Shown here piece by piece: positions 1-9,037 of a stretch of DNA of 64,000 bases (the first letter of the stretch is position 1; each line of letters starts with the position of its first letter). This DNA is from Verrucomicrobia bacterium Tous-C9LFEB. Lineage in GTDB: Bacteria > Verrucomicrobiota > Verrucomicrobiia > Methylacidiphilales > UBA1321. The notes below the pieces were generated by a model. It was not told where the DNA came from. It searched no databases and saw only the letters and a program-made list of their open reading frames with translations. Location: the NCBI GenBank assembly GCA_002304345.1, contig NEUU01000003.1, positions 62,001 to 126,000 of the forward strand. Reading direction: 5' to 3'. The translations under genes were made by a program, and so were the position numbers.

Positions 1-147
1 GGTCTCGGGAATGGTGAGGAGGAGTTTCTCCTTGGGGAAACCGAGATCGGTCGGGGCGACTTCCGGGTCCGCTGTGGGGCTGGCGGAAGAAGGGTTGGAA
101 CGAGGCTGAACTCGAAAAGGACTTGAGAGAGTTGCGCTGTGTTTCAT
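1..147 (-). CDS. 5' end of an unidentified gene, cut by the window edge
   Basis: An open reverse frame starts at an ATG at 147 and runs off the left edge without a stop (49 codons). The first 30 or so residues are rich in Ser, Pro and Thr and look disordered. The last visible residues (KEKLLLTIPET) resemble the start of a helix-turn-helix or excisionase-type domain, but too little is visible to name it. No clear ribosome binding site precedes the ATG, so the frame could be spurious. Confidence 0.35.
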   Translation of the reverse strand, partial: MKHSATLSSPFRVQPRSNPSSASPTADPEVAPTDLGFPKEKLLLTIPET

Positions 148-722
148 GGAAACAAAAATGGGGACAAATACAACAAAAGTCAACAAAATAAAGAGCCGGA
201 AAAGAAGGAAAATGGCAGGTAAAGGCGGAGGGGGAGAAAAAATAAACTGCGTCGACAATCGGCTACAAAGATCAACCGTCTCTGTTGAGTGTCGTGGTGG
301 GTGTCGACGGGAAATTTCAAATTTCAGATTTGAGATTTCAGAGGGACAGAAAGCGGGCATGCGTCCAGTTTTAGCACGGAATCGGGCCAAGCGTTTGCGT
401 TAGGTTGGCTAGGTGAGCTACGTGTGCGATATTTTTGCGGCCGGAGGAGGTAAAAGTACTCAGTACTGAGTTCTAGGTACGAGGTACAGGCCGTCGGGCG
501 AAAAACCAGAGAGGACGTCGGCCCTGTCTCTCGGCTGATCCTTCGACAAGCTCAGGATGACGTGGAATGAAAGTAATGTTTTGGATCACTTTGGGCTCTC
601 ACAAGAACTCTTCGTTACCTTTTGAGATTACATCCCCTGTTCGTCATCCTGAGCTTGTCGAAGGATCGGTTCGCATTAGCGCAGGAGGCGACCGGTAGAA
701 TTAATACCCAACCCAAACGGTT
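148..722. repeat. Gene-free repeat-rich gap with a 26-bp inverted repeat
   Basis: No convincing gene is present. The stretch holds a TCAAAT/ATTTGA palindromic word near 315-340, a block at 408-480 that recurs at 19846-19925, a TTCTAGGTACGAGG word near 467, and a perfect 26-bp inverted repeat with arms at 537-562 and 642-667 built around CTTCGACAAGCTCAGGATGA. Such elements are typical of interspersed intergenic repeats. A forward ORF at 146-403 has low-complexity Lys/Arg composition and is not taken as a gene. Confidence 0.8.
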
Positions 723-1850
723 CTAAAACTTCTTCTGGATGGAGAGGGTGGCGGAGTGGTCGCTGGGGGACCAGGTGCTGTTGATGTCGCGCTGGTATTC
801 CTGTTTCAGGTCGAACGCGGCGGAGAGGTCATCGGTGAGGAGGAGTTGCTGGCCGAGGCTGAATTTGAATTTATCCTCGCGCAGTGGGGCCGCATCGGCG
901 GAGGCGGTTTCGATGGTCTCGAGATCGGTGCGGAGGGTGAGGCTGAAGTTTTTGCGAATGGAGCGGGTCCATTGGGAGTAGATCGTGCGGTCGACTTGCT
1001 TGCGGGTGTCGATGTCGTAGTTCCAGTTGGTGAGGCCGGTGCCGAGGTTCCACGAGAGGTCGGGGTTGAGGTTCCACAGAAGCGATTGATCGACGCGGGT
1101 GCCGGCGCGGTTTTGCGTGGCGTCGATGGGGGAGACGTCCTTGACGAGGGCGGGGCTGGCGGTCCAGTTGAGGGGGAGCTTGCCGAGCTTTTGCTGGAAT
1201 TGACCGGCGGTGGTTTGGCGCTCGAACGTGGCAAGGTTATTGGAGTAGTAGTCTTCGCTGTTCACGCCAAAGCCGAGGCCGGTGCCGGGGTTGAGCTGGT
1301 AGTGGGTCTCGATGCCGTTGCGGACGTGGGAAGGTTCGGCGCGCTGAAATTCGAAGATCTGGTCCATCTGGTTCGAGCTGGTGACGGACCAGTTGTCCTT
1401 GACGTTCCACTTCAAGTTGGTGGAGGATTGGTTTTGGGCGGTTTGGGCGGTGACGGTACCGCTTTTTTCCGGAGTGGTGCTGGCGAGTCCGACGTTGCTT
1501 TGATAGGTGAGCGTGACGTCGTCGAGGAGATTGCGTTTGAGCAGGATCTGGGCTTTCTGGGAGCTGAGATTGTTTTGCGGATTCAGGTCGTCGAACACCG
1601 ACGGCGAGGCGGTTTCGGACGGCACGGCAACGGTGAGTTCGGAGTCGGCGCCGTTCAGTTGCAGGGAGGAATTGGTGGATTGATTTTTCGGCAGGTTAAC
1701 GGGGATGGACCGAATCGGGGCGGAGATGACGGGCGACACGAGGGCGTCGTCGGTCGCCGCCCCGAGCAGGGCGGTGCCGCAGAGCCAGAGAATGAGGGCC
1801 GCGCGAAACATGAGGAACAGGATACTCAGAACGCGGCGGGAATCAAACAC
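723..1850 (-). CDS. Putative exported beta-barrel-like protein, unknown function
   Basis: A 375-residue protein with an N-terminal hydrophobic segment at about residues 8-32 that fits a signal peptide; M14 is an alternative start. The mature part is rich in Ser, Thr, Asn and Gln, has alternating polar/hydrophobic strands, and ends in a terminal Phe (SIQKKF), the usual C-terminal signature of outer-membrane beta-barrels. No cysteine pairs or enzyme motifs were seen. It is transcribed away from the small secreted protein at 1955. I do not recognise the family; an outer-membrane location is inferred from the strand pattern and last residue only. Confidence 0.6.
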   Translation of the reverse strand: MFDSRRVLSILFLMFRAALILWLCGTALLGAATDDALVSPVISAPIRSIPVNLPKNQSTNSSLQLNGADSELTVAVPSETASPSVFDDLNPQNNLSSQKAQILLKRNLLDDVTLTYQSNVGLASTTPEKSGTVTAQTAQNQSSTNLKWNVKDNWSVTSSNQMDQIFEFQRAEPSHVRNGIETHYQLNPGTGLGFGVNSEDYYSNNLATFERQTTAGQFQQKLGKLPLNWTASPALVKDVSPIDATQNRAGTRVDQSLLWNLNPDLSWNLGTGLTNWNYDIDTRKQVDRTIYSQWTRSIRKNFSLTLRTDLETIETASADAAPLREDKFKFSLGQQLLLTDDLSAAFDLKQEYQRDINSTWSPSDHSATLSIQKKF

Positions 1851-1954
1851 GGAGAGATGGCGATCCGGTTAATAAGTGAGGGTGAGGAATGGGGTTTGAA
1901 CTGGTTTTTTGCACGGTTTGTGGGCAAGCTCTTGGGCATCGACGGGGTAAAGCT

Positions 1955-2455
1955 ATGACAATGAAAATGATGCTGGCGATGGTGGGTTTCGTGGGATTGA
2001 GCGTGCTGGGGGCGAACGCGCAGATGGGACGACCCGTTTTGTGGCGGGCGGAATTTCCCGGCGGCAATTATTCGGTGTCGCTGGCGGCGATTTCTTCCGT
2101 AAGCACGCACGAGTATGTGGTGGATCGCGCGGTGAAAGTTTTTGAGATGACGATCAATACGAACGGCGCGGTCGTGGCGCGGTTTTATTCGGTGGAGCCG
2201 ATCAAGGCAAATGCGCCGGGCGGTTACGGCCAGGGCGTGGTGGACAAGGTGCAGGAAAAAGTACAGGACGGCGTGCAGCGGGTGACGGGCGAAACGAACG
2301 AGCCGTTGTTGAACAGTGTGATCAAGAATTATCCGACGACAACACACGCACATACGGTGGAATATCGGTTGCCGACGCGCGATGATGTGGTGAAGGCGTT
2401 CAAGAGTGTGGAAGGGTGCTGGCGCACGGGCCAGGAGGGGACGTACAAGCCGTAA
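1955..2455 (+). CDS. Small secreted protein, unknown function
   Basis: The ATG at 1955 is preferred over the upstream in-frame start at 1889 because it places a clean signal peptide at the N-terminus (MTMKMMLAMVGF, cleavage near GANAQ) and has a purine-rich GGGGTAAAG stretch just upstream. The product is 166 residues, with no recognised domain; the middle is beta-rich and the C-terminal half is charged. It is divergent from the barrel-like gene at 723-1850 and convergent with the AsmA-like gene, from which a palindromic module separates it. Confidence 0.6.
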   Translation: MTMKMMLAMVGFVGLSVLGANAQMGRPVLWRAEFPGGNYSVSLAAISSVSTHEYVVDRAVKVFEMTINTNGAVVARFYSVEPIKANAPGGYGQGVVDKVQEKVQDGVQRVTGETNEPLLNSVIKNYPTTTHAHTVEYRLPTRDDVVKAFKSVEGCWRTGQEGTYKP

Positions 2456-2480
2456 CGCTCGAGCGTGATGAATAAGCGAC

Positions 2481-2595
2481 TGTAGGGCGGTTCTGTGAAC
2501 CGCCGGCTGGCACCGTAGGTGCCAAGGGTGAGGCGTTTGCATTCGGACAGATGGCAGCTTTGCTGCCAATCGGCGGTTCACAGAACCGCCCTACA
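2481..2595. repeat. Composite palindromic module with four hairpins
   Basis: Perfect 25-bp inverted arms lie at 2481-2505 and 2571-2595. Each arm is itself a hairpin, GGCGGTTC-TGT-GAACCGCC. Between them sit two more three-base-loop hairpins, GGCACC-GTA-GGTGCC (about 2510-2524) and GGCAGC-TTT-GCTGCC (about 2553-2567). The module fills the gap between two convergent genes, where it could terminate transcription from both sides, although no T-run follows. Confidence 0.85.
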
Positions 2596-2621
2596 ACGCC
2601 GCTATATCGAGGCGCAATGTT

Positions 2622-3983
2622 TTAAAACGGCAGGAGCGATTTTGCGGCGTCGATGACTTGTTGAAGGCCTTGATTGGCGGTCTCGCCGATGGAATTTACT
2701 GCCGCGGTTTTCAGCTTGGGGGTGAGGTCTTCGGTGGGGGATTGGAGGGGGCCGGTGAGGTTGAGCGGGGTCCAGATATAGCCGTCGCGTTTTTCGGTGA
2801 AGACCTGCGATTCCGCTCCGGGAATGTACTTGAGGACGCTGGGAACGGTGCCGAGGGAGAAACGGCCATCGATGATGTTATTCTGGACGGTGAATTTGCC
2901 TTGGACGCGGACGAGGCCTTCGCTTTCGAGCACGAGGTTGGTGACTTCGAGTCGGTCCTGTTTCGGCACCCAGATGAAATCGGCGCTGGCTTTGTGGAGC
3001 TTCAGGCTGCGGAATTCCTCGGTCTTGGTGAAGGTGGCAATTTGATTGAGAAACGGCAGCGCTTCGATGCGGCCTTCCAGCAGCTTGAGATTGCCCGCCG
3101 CTTGGATCGCCTGCGGCCCGCGCAAGTCGCCGGTCCACTTGACCACTCCATTCAGATTGCCCATGAGCCGGGCGCGCCAATCGCCAGTGAGGAAGGCGGT
3201 GATGGGGGCGCGTTGCACATCGGCGCGAAGATTGAGGGGCGCGGTGTCGCGGCTGTTGATGTCGCCGCTGACGGAAATCTGGCCGCTGTCTTGCAGTTGC
3301 AGGTCGACTTGAGTGAGGAAGAGTTGCGAATCCGAGGCGCGGAGTTTGGCGCGTTGCACGGTGAACAGCGGCCAGTCGGGATGCTTGAGTTTGCCGCCGG
3401 TGGCATCGATGTTCCAGGTGCCGCCTTCGGGGGTGAGGGTGAGTTGCAGTTCCTGAAGGGTGACGGTGGGCGTGGTCTTGAGGAGGAAGTTGGCGCGGGC
3501 GATGAAGATAGTGTCGAGGTCGACGCGGCGGGGGAGAAAGCGGGAAAAGAAATCGCTGGAGGCGGGCGCGGTGGGACGCGTGACGGCGGGGGCGGCTTCC
3601 AGCGCAGGAGCGGGCGGCACGGCTGGATCGATTTCGACATTGAGCGATTGGATGTCGACGCGGGGGACGTTCCAGACGCCGTCGAGGATTGGGCCGAGAT
3701 TGAGGTCGGCGCGGATCTGATCGGCGCGCACGCTGACGAGGGGATTGCCGTCGTTGCCCTTGCCGAAATAGCCGTCGGAGTGGACGGAGAATCCGGCCCA
3801 ATGGAAGGGGAGAAATTCGCCCTTGAGTTGAAGCGATTCGGAGGTCTTGGCGGAAACGAGCGTCCGGAAATCTTCGCCTTTGAGGTAGCTGTTGAGCCAG
3901 AGGTAAAAGGCGGTGAGAACGGCGACAACCAGAATCAGGACCCCGGCCACGGCGAACCCCAGATAACGCAGTGCTTTTTTCAT
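2622..3983 (-). CDS. AsmA-like membrane-anchored protein
   Basis: The start at 3983 (MKKALRYLGF) gives a single N-terminal transmembrane anchor at about residues 5-28, followed by a long periplasmic domain of 450 residues in all; an upstream in-frame ATG at 4082 would add an implausible polar leader. The pattern of repeated beta-strands with short hydrophilic turns and phrases such as LNLRADVQ and GNLKLLEGRIEALP is typical of the AsmA/TamB-like superfamily, thought to act in envelope lipid transport or outer-membrane assembly. A Pro/Ala-rich linker sits near residues 135-155. The gene is divergent from ftsK. The family call is by style of sequence, not by a catalytic motif. Confidence 0.65.
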   Translation of the reverse strand: MKKALRYLGFAVAGVLILVVAVLTAFYLWLNSYLKGEDFRTLVSAKTSESLQLKGEFLPFHWAGFSVHSDGYFGKGNDGNPLVSVRADQIRADLNLGPILDGVWNVPRVDIQSLNVEIDPAVPPAPALEAAPAVTRPTAPASSDFFSRFLPRRVDLDTIFIARANFLLKTTPTVTLQELQLTLTPEGGTWNIDATGGKLKHPDWPLFTVQRAKLRASDSQLFLTQVDLQLQDSGQISVSGDINSRDTAPLNLRADVQRAPITAFLTGDWRARLMGNLNGVVKWTGDLRGPQAIQAAGNLKLLEGRIEALPFLNQIATFTKTEEFRSLKLHKASADFIWVPKQDRLEVTNLVLESEGLVRVQGKFTVQNNIIDGRFSLGTVPSVLKYIPGAESQVFTEKRDGYIWTPLNLTGPLQSPTEDLTPKLKTAAVNSIGETANQGLQQVIDAAKSLLPF

Positions 3984-4131
3984 CAAGTGACGCCACCTTA
4001 GCAATACTAGCGACAACTGAAAAGGGATTGATTTGAACTTGTAGCCCAATGGATTTGAACGTGCTATAAAAGGAGTTCCCATCCTCGCAAAGGCTTGTGT
4101 GTTGGGATTCCTCTTCTAAAGTAAAGTGCTT

Positions 4132-6651
4132 ATGGCCAAGGCTCCAGCCGCGAAAGCTAAAGAACCGGTTTTGCACCGCGAACTCGCCACGGTGGCGGCG
4201 ATCGTGTGGTTCGGACTTTTCGTGCTCACGTTCCTGAGCCTGGTGTCGTTCAGTTCGGATGATCTGAATCTTTTCAATACGCATCATAACGATACACCGA
4301 CGAATTTCATCGGTTGGTTGGGGGCGTACTGGTCGGGCGGTCTTTTCCTGGGTCTGGGCCTCGCGGGCTACATCGTGCCGGCGCTTTTTCTCGCGGCGAG
4401 TGTGGGGCTTTTCATGCACACGCAATGGGTGTGGCGGTGGAAATTGCTGTGGTCGGCCTTGTTGCTGATCAGCGCGGCGTGCCTGTTGCATTTGCAGCCG
4501 TTCGTTGGCTGGCAATGGCGGACGGAGATCAACACGATCAGCCCCGGCGGATTTGTGGGCAAGATGATCGGTGAGGATCTGCTGTCGAAACTGCTCCTCG
4601 GCAAGGGTGGCAGCGGCATCGTACTGGGAATGGTTTACGTCGCGTCGTTGATCCTGTTGTTCAATCTGAACCTGAAGCAGATCTTTGTGACGGCGTGGCA
4701 GATGTATCTCGATTACCGCAAGCAGAAGGAAGATCTGGAAGCGGCGAATGATCCGCTGGCGCATATCTCCGCGCAGGAGCGGGCGCTGAAGCGCAAGCAA
4801 CTGGAATTGGAGAAGCAATTGTCGCGTCAGGGCGCGATGAAGCTCGAACCGGCGGTGGAGCCGCGCATCATCGATACGACGTCCGCCCCCACGGCGAGCG
4901 AGAAGAAGGAAGCAGCGCGGAAGGCGAAGCTCGTGGAGCCGAAGCCGGAACCCGTTCCCGAACCAGTGGCGGAAGTGAAGGTGGAAAAGGAGAAGCCGGT
5001 CCCCGGCATCACCGACAATACGATTTCGCGCAAATCGCGCCCGAAGGATAAGGACACCTCTGCGCATGCGTCGTCCCCCGGCAGCGGACAGGATTTCAGT
5101 CAGTATCGACTGCCGACGCTGGAGATGTTGCGGGCGAATTCGCCGGACAAGCGACCGGTCACGAATCGCGAGGAGTTGTTGGAAAATGCGAAGAAGCTCG
5201 TGGAGACACTGGAGCAATTCGGCATCGAGGTGACGGCTGGGGAGATCACCAAGGGCGCGACGATTACGCGCTATGAAGTGAAGCCCGCCGAGGGCGTGCG
5301 CGTGGACAAGATCACGAGTCTGCAGCGCGACATTTGCCGCGTGATGAAGGCGGAGCGGGTGAACATCCTCGCGCCGATTCCGGGCAAGGATACGGTCGGC
5401 ATCGAAGTGGCGAACACGAACAAGGCGCCGATTGTGCTGCGGGATTTGTTTGAGGCGACCGAGTGGACGAACGCGGGATCAAAGATTCCGCTGGCGTTGG
5501 GCAAGGATGTGTACGGTCACACGCTGGTGGCGGATCTCGCAGAGATGCCGCACTTGCTGATCGCGGGGACGACCGGTTCGGGAAAATCGGTGTGCATCAA
5601 CTGCATTCTGATGAGCTTCCTGTATCACTTTAAGCCGGATGAATTGCGGCTCATTCTCGTCGATCCGAAGCAGGTGGAATTGCAGGTTTACAATACCGTG
5701 CCGCATCTCGTGGTGCCGGTGGTGACAGATCCGAAGAAGGTCCTGCTCGCGTTGCGTTGGGTCATCAAGGAGATGGAGGACCGCTACAAGATTCTCGCGA
5801 AGGTGGGGCTGCGCAATATCACGTCGTTCAATGCGCGTCCGCGTGTGAAGCAGCAGACGCTGGATCTGGGCGGCGCCGGAGCGAAACCCGATCTGGAGAA
5901 GATCGCGGACGAGGAGAGCGAAGAGGGCGAGGAGAAATTGCAGGTGAAGGTGCCGCGCGATGACGAGGTGCATATTCCCGATCGGCTGCCGTACATTGTC
6001 GTCGTCATCGACGAGTTGGCCGATCTCATGCAGACCGCCCCGGCGGACGTGGAAAGCGCGATTGCGCGGTTGACCGCCAAGGCGCGCGCGGCGGGCATTC
6101 ACTTGATCCTGGCCACGCAGACGCCGCGCCGTGAGGTGATCACGGGCGTGATCAAAACGAACGTGCCGAGCCGTATCGCGTTCCAGGTGCCGAGCGCGCT
6201 CGATTCGCGCGTCATTCTGGATGAGAACGGCGCGGAGAATTTGCTCGGCAAGGGCGATCTCCTTTATTTGCCGCCCGGTTCGGCGAAGTTTGTGCGCGGA
6301 CAGGGGGCTTTTGTCAGTGACGATGAAGTGAAACAGGTGGTCGATTTTTGCGCCGCGCAGGGCGAACCGCAGTTCCACCCGGAGATTCACGGCAAGCTCA
6401 ACCGCGCCGAAGGCGAGGGGGAGGAGGTCAGCACGGAGGACTACGAACTGCTGGTCAAGTCCATCGAGGTTTTGCGTCAGGAAAAACGCGCCAGTACATC
6501 CTTGCTCCAGCGGCGCTTGCGTCTAGGGTATAACCGCGCGGCCTGGGTGATGGATCACTTCGAAGGATTGGGCATTGTCGGGCCGGAGAACGGCGCAAAA
6601 CCACGGGATATTCTCGTGGATCTGGATACTTACGAATTACCATCGCAATGA
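4132..6651 (+). CDS. ftsK: DNA translocase FtsK/SpoIIIE
   Basis: A septal DNA pump that moves the terminus region of the chromosome during division. Four transmembrane helices occupy about residues 20-185, followed by a charged linker with coiled-coil character, the alpha/beta motor and a C-terminal gamma winged helix. Visible motifs are Walker A GTTGSGKS (near residue 480), Walker B VVVIDELADL (near 625), and the gamma-domain segment SLLQRRLRLGYNRAA near 790. At 839 residues it is normal for SpoIIIE-type proteins and shorter than E. coli FtsK. The ATG at 4132 is chosen over a GTG six bases upstream. Its stop overlaps the next ATG, so translation is probably coupled. Confidence 0.95.
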   Translation: MAKAPAAKAKEPVLHRELATVAAIVWFGLFVLTFLSLVSFSSDDLNLFNTHHNDTPTNFIGWLGAYWSGGLFLGLGLAGYIVPALFLAASVGLFMHTQWVWRWKLLWSALLLISAACLLHLQPFVGWQWRTEINTISPGGFVGKMIGEDLLSKLLLGKGGSGIVLGMVYVASLILLFNLNLKQIFVTAWQMYLDYRKQKEDLEAANDPLAHISAQERALKRKQLELEKQLSRQGAMKLEPAVEPRIIDTTSAPTASEKKEAARKAKLVEPKPEPVPEPVAEVKVEKEKPVPGITDNTISRKSRPKDKDTSAHASSPGSGQDFSQYRLPTLEMLRANSPDKRPVTNREELLENAKKLVETLEQFGIEVTAGEITKGATITRYEVKPAEGVRVDKITSLQRDICRVMKAERVNILAPIPGKDTVGIEVANTNKAPIVLRDLFEATEWTNAGSKIPLALGKDVYGHTLVADLAEMPHLLIAGTTGSGKSVCINCILMSFLYHFKPDELRLILVDPKQVELQVYNTVPHLVVPVVTDPKKVLLALRWVIKEMEDRYKILAKVGLRNITSFNARPRVKQQTLDLGGAGAKPDLEKIADEESEEGEEKLQVKVPRDDEVHIPDRLPYIVVVIDELADLMQTAPADVESAIARLTAKARAAGIHLILATQTPRREVITGVIKTNVPSRIAFQVPSALDSRVILDENGAENLLGKGDLLYLPPGSAKFVRGQGAFVSDDEVKQVVDFCAAQGEPQFHPEIHGKLNRAEGEGEEVSTEDYELLVKSIEVLRQEKRASTSLLQRRLRLGYNRAAWVMDHFEGLGIVGPENGAKPRDILVDLDTYELPSQ

Positions 6652-7637
6652 AATCAGTAGGCAAACAATTGGAAGCGGCCCGGGCGGGGCGGAACTGGAC
6701 ACCGGAAGCGGCGGCGAAAGTCACCAAGATCCGGGTGGAGCAATTGCTCGATCTCGAGCGTGACGATTTCACCCGCTTCCCGAGTCCCGCTTACGCGCGC
6801 GGTTTTGTCCGGCTGTATTCCAAGGCGCTCGGCCTGGATGATCGCCGCATGCTGGCGCAGCTCGATGGCCGTCTCGAAAGCGAAGAAGACGAGTTGGGTT
6901 ATGTGCAGGCACCGTCGGTGGAGTACATCCCGCAACGCACCGAGATCACCGCGCCGATTCGCGTGAGCCGGTTCGGAGTGAAAATCATTTTGGTGCTGGC
7001 CGGTCTTTTTGCCGGAATCTTTTTGGTGACCCTTTTCCTGTCGAACAAGGCCGGTGTGTCGTTGACGGCTCCAGAACCGAAATCGCCCGCCGTCGCCACG
7101 CCGATCGGTGGCAAGAAGGAATCCCCGGCCGCGCGTGCGGTGGCGGCGGATGACAAGCTTCCCGCCAAAGCCGCCCCGAAGGAAAAAGACGTACCGATGG
7201 CGAAGCCGGCCACCCCTGCAGCCATGGCGGAAGAAGAAGCGCGGATCGCGAAGGCGAAGGCGGATGCCGCCGCCGCTGCGGCCAAAGCCAAGGCCGACGC
7301 CGAGGCTGCCGTGCCGATGGCTCCGATTGCTAGCGCTCCCGCCGCGCCGGGCAAGCATCAGCTCATGCTGAAGGCGAATCATGATTCGTGGGTGCGCGTG
7401 GTCGCGGTGGAACGCGACGGGGAGAAATTACTTTTTGAGGGAGTGGTGGAAGCCGGTCGCGTGATCGGACAAACGGGTGAGGGTGGATCATTGAAACCTT
7501 TTGAAGCCATGCAGTTCAACCTGAAGGTGGCCGTGCCGTCTGCTGTCGATGTGATTTTCGACGGCTACAACGGCGGCCCCAACAGCAATAGTACCACCCC
7601 GGAGACGTTCTCCATGCCGCCTCCCGGCGCGCAGTAA
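6648..7637 (+). CDS. RodZ-like helix-turn-helix membrane protein
   Basis: A 329-residue protein whose ATG overlaps the ftsK stop (ATGA). Residues 1-75 form a Cro/XRE-like helix-turn-helix typical of RodZ/YmfM (GKQLEAAR, with YARGFVRLYSKALGLD as the later helices). A single membrane span lies near residues 110-130, followed by a long Ala/Lys/Pro-rich linker and a C-terminal beta domain (about 240-320) like DUF4115. RodZ links MreB filaments to the envelope and helps set cell shape. The ftsK-rodZ-pgsA neighbourhood is also seen in Bacillus (spoIIIE-ymfM-pgsA), which supports the assignment. No mreB is present in the window. Confidence 0.8.
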   Translation: MKSVGKQLEAARAGRNWTPEAAAKVTKIRVEQLLDLERDDFTRFPSPAYARGFVRLYSKALGLDDRRMLAQLDGRLESEEDELGYVQAPSVEYIPQRTEITAPIRVSRFGVKIILVLAGLFAGIFLVTLFLSNKAGVSLTAPEPKSPAVATPIGGKKESPAARAVAADDKLPAKAAPKEKDVPMAKPATPAAMAEEEARIAKAKADAAAAAAKAKADAEAAVPMAPIASAPAAPGKHQLMLKANHDSWVRVVAVERDGEKLLFEGVVEAGRVIGQTGEGGSLKPFEAMQFNLKVAVPSAVDVIFDGYNGGPNSNSTTPETFSMPPPGAQ

Positions 7638-7655
7638 TCCCGTTAGCCCCCGCCT

Positions 7656-9035
7656 ATGTCATCCCCGCTCAAAGTCGGACTCATCTCTCTCGGTTGCGCC
7701 AAGAACCTGATCGATTCCGAGATCATGGTTGGCCACATTCACAAGGCGGGCATGGCGATGACGCCGAACGCGACGGAGGCCGATGTGCTGATCGTCAATA
7801 CCTGTTCCTTCATCGACGCCGCGAAGGAGGAGAGTATCGAGGCGATCTTCGATGCGAATCAGTCGCGTGGGATGCGCAAGCGCAACCAGAAGCAAAAGCT
7901 TATCGTCGCGGGTTGCATGTCGCAGCGGTTCTCGAAGGACCTGCAAAGTTCCATGCCGGAAGTGGACGCCTTCATCGGGCTGGATCAGCTCACGCAGATT
8001 GTACCGATCATCGAGAAGATGGTCGGGCAGGATCGACCGGCCGATGCCGCGCCGGAAAATTTCGTCACGGAAAAATCGGTCTATATTCCCGATTACGATA
8101 CGCCGCGCTATCGCCTGACGCCGTCGCATACGGCCTATGTGAAGATTGCGGAAGGCTGTAATCATCCGTGCAGCTTTTGCATCATCCCGCAAATGCGGGG
8201 CAAGCATCGCAGCCGGACGATCAGCTCTGTCGTTGCGGAAGTGAAACAACTCGTCGCCGAAGGCGTGCGCGAGATTAATTTGATCAGCCAGGACACGACC
8301 TATTTCGGCATGGATCGCTGGGAGCAAAAGGCGAGTCCGCGCCAGCCGGTCGATTCCTCGCGCGGCGATTCGCTCGTCGCGCTCTTGCGCGAGTTGAATG
8401 CTATTGAGGGCGATTTCTGGATTCGCCTGCTCTACACGCATCCGGCGCATTGGAGCGATGAACTGATCACCGCCATCGCGGAATGTTCCAAGGTGGCGCG
8501 TTACGTGGACATGCCGTTGCAGCACATCTCCGACAACATGCTCGGCAAGATGAAGCGCGAGACGTCCTCGCAACACATCCGCGATCTCATTGCCCGCATT
8601 CGCGTGGGCGTTCCGGGCATCGCGATCCGCACGACGTTCATTGTCGGATTCCCCGGCGAGACGGAAGACGATTTCCATACGCTGACCGATTTCATCGAGA
8701 CGACGAAATTCGAGCGGCTCGGTGTTTTCAAATACTCGCAAGAAGACGGCACGCGTGCCGCGAAGATGGAGGAACAACTTTCCACCCGCACGAAGGCGGC
8801 GCGTTGGAAGCGCGCCATGGCGTTGCAGAAGAAGATTGCCGACGAGGTCTCGGCGGGATTTACGGGGCAGACGTTGCGTGTGCTCGTGGAGAAGCCGGGT
8901 GTGGCCCGTTCGCATGCCGATGCGCCGGATATTGATGGCCGGATTTACGTGGACCCGGCGTTGCCGGTGGGCGAATTTGCGGAGGTGACAATTCTCGGCG
9001 CGAAGGACTATGATTTGATTGCCCACTTGGGGTAA
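7656..9035 (+). CDS. rimO: Ribosomal protein uS12 methylthiotransferase RimO
   Basis: A radical-SAM enzyme that methylthiolates an aspartate of ribosomal protein S12. The N-terminal MTTase domain shows its three cluster cysteines (SLGCAKN, NTCSF, AGCMSQR). The radical-SAM motif is CNHPCSFC near residue 168, followed by the usual IPQMRGKHRSR, and a TRAM domain closes the C-terminus. At 459 residues it is of normal length. The LGCAKNLIDSE start is characteristic of RimO rather than MiaB. It sits 18 bases after the RodZ-like gene and 2 bases before pgsA, so it is probably part of one operon. Confidence 0.93.
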   Translation: MSSPLKVGLISLGCAKNLIDSEIMVGHIHKAGMAMTPNATEADVLIVNTCSFIDAAKEESIEAIFDANQSRGMRKRNQKQKLIVAGCMSQRFSKDLQSSMPEVDAFIGLDQLTQIVPIIEKMVGQDRPADAAPENFVTEKSVYIPDYDTPRYRLTPSHTAYVKIAEGCNHPCSFCIIPQMRGKHRSRTISSVVAEVKQLVAEGVREINLISQDTTYFGMDRWEQKASPRQPVDSSRGDSLVALLRELNAIEGDFWIRLLYTHPAHWSDELITAIAECSKVARYVDMPLQHISDNMLGKMKRETSSQHIRDLIARIRVGVPGIAIRTTFIVGFPGETEDDFHTLTDFIETTKFERLGVFKYSQEDGTRAAKMEEQLSTRTKAARWKRAMALQKKIADEVSAGFTGQTLRVLVEKPGVARSHADAPDIDGRIYVDPALPVGEFAEVTILGAKDYDLIAHLG

Positions 9036-9037
9036 CC

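Noticed and set aside
146..403. 85-codon forward ORF with a Lys/Arg-rich start
   Set aside because: Low-complexity composition, no ribosome site, and its second half runs through the ATTTCAAATTTCAGATTTG repeat; not a plausible protein.
756..1958. 400-codon forward ORF opposite the barrel-like gene
   Set aside because: Gly/Val/Glu-rich shadow of the reverse gene at 723-1850, caused by high GC codon use; no start context or domain.
2878..5217. 779-codon reverse ORF opposite ftsK
   Set aside because: Arg/His/Gln-rich antisense shadow of ftsK and of the AsmA-like gene; ftsK has all its motifs intact.
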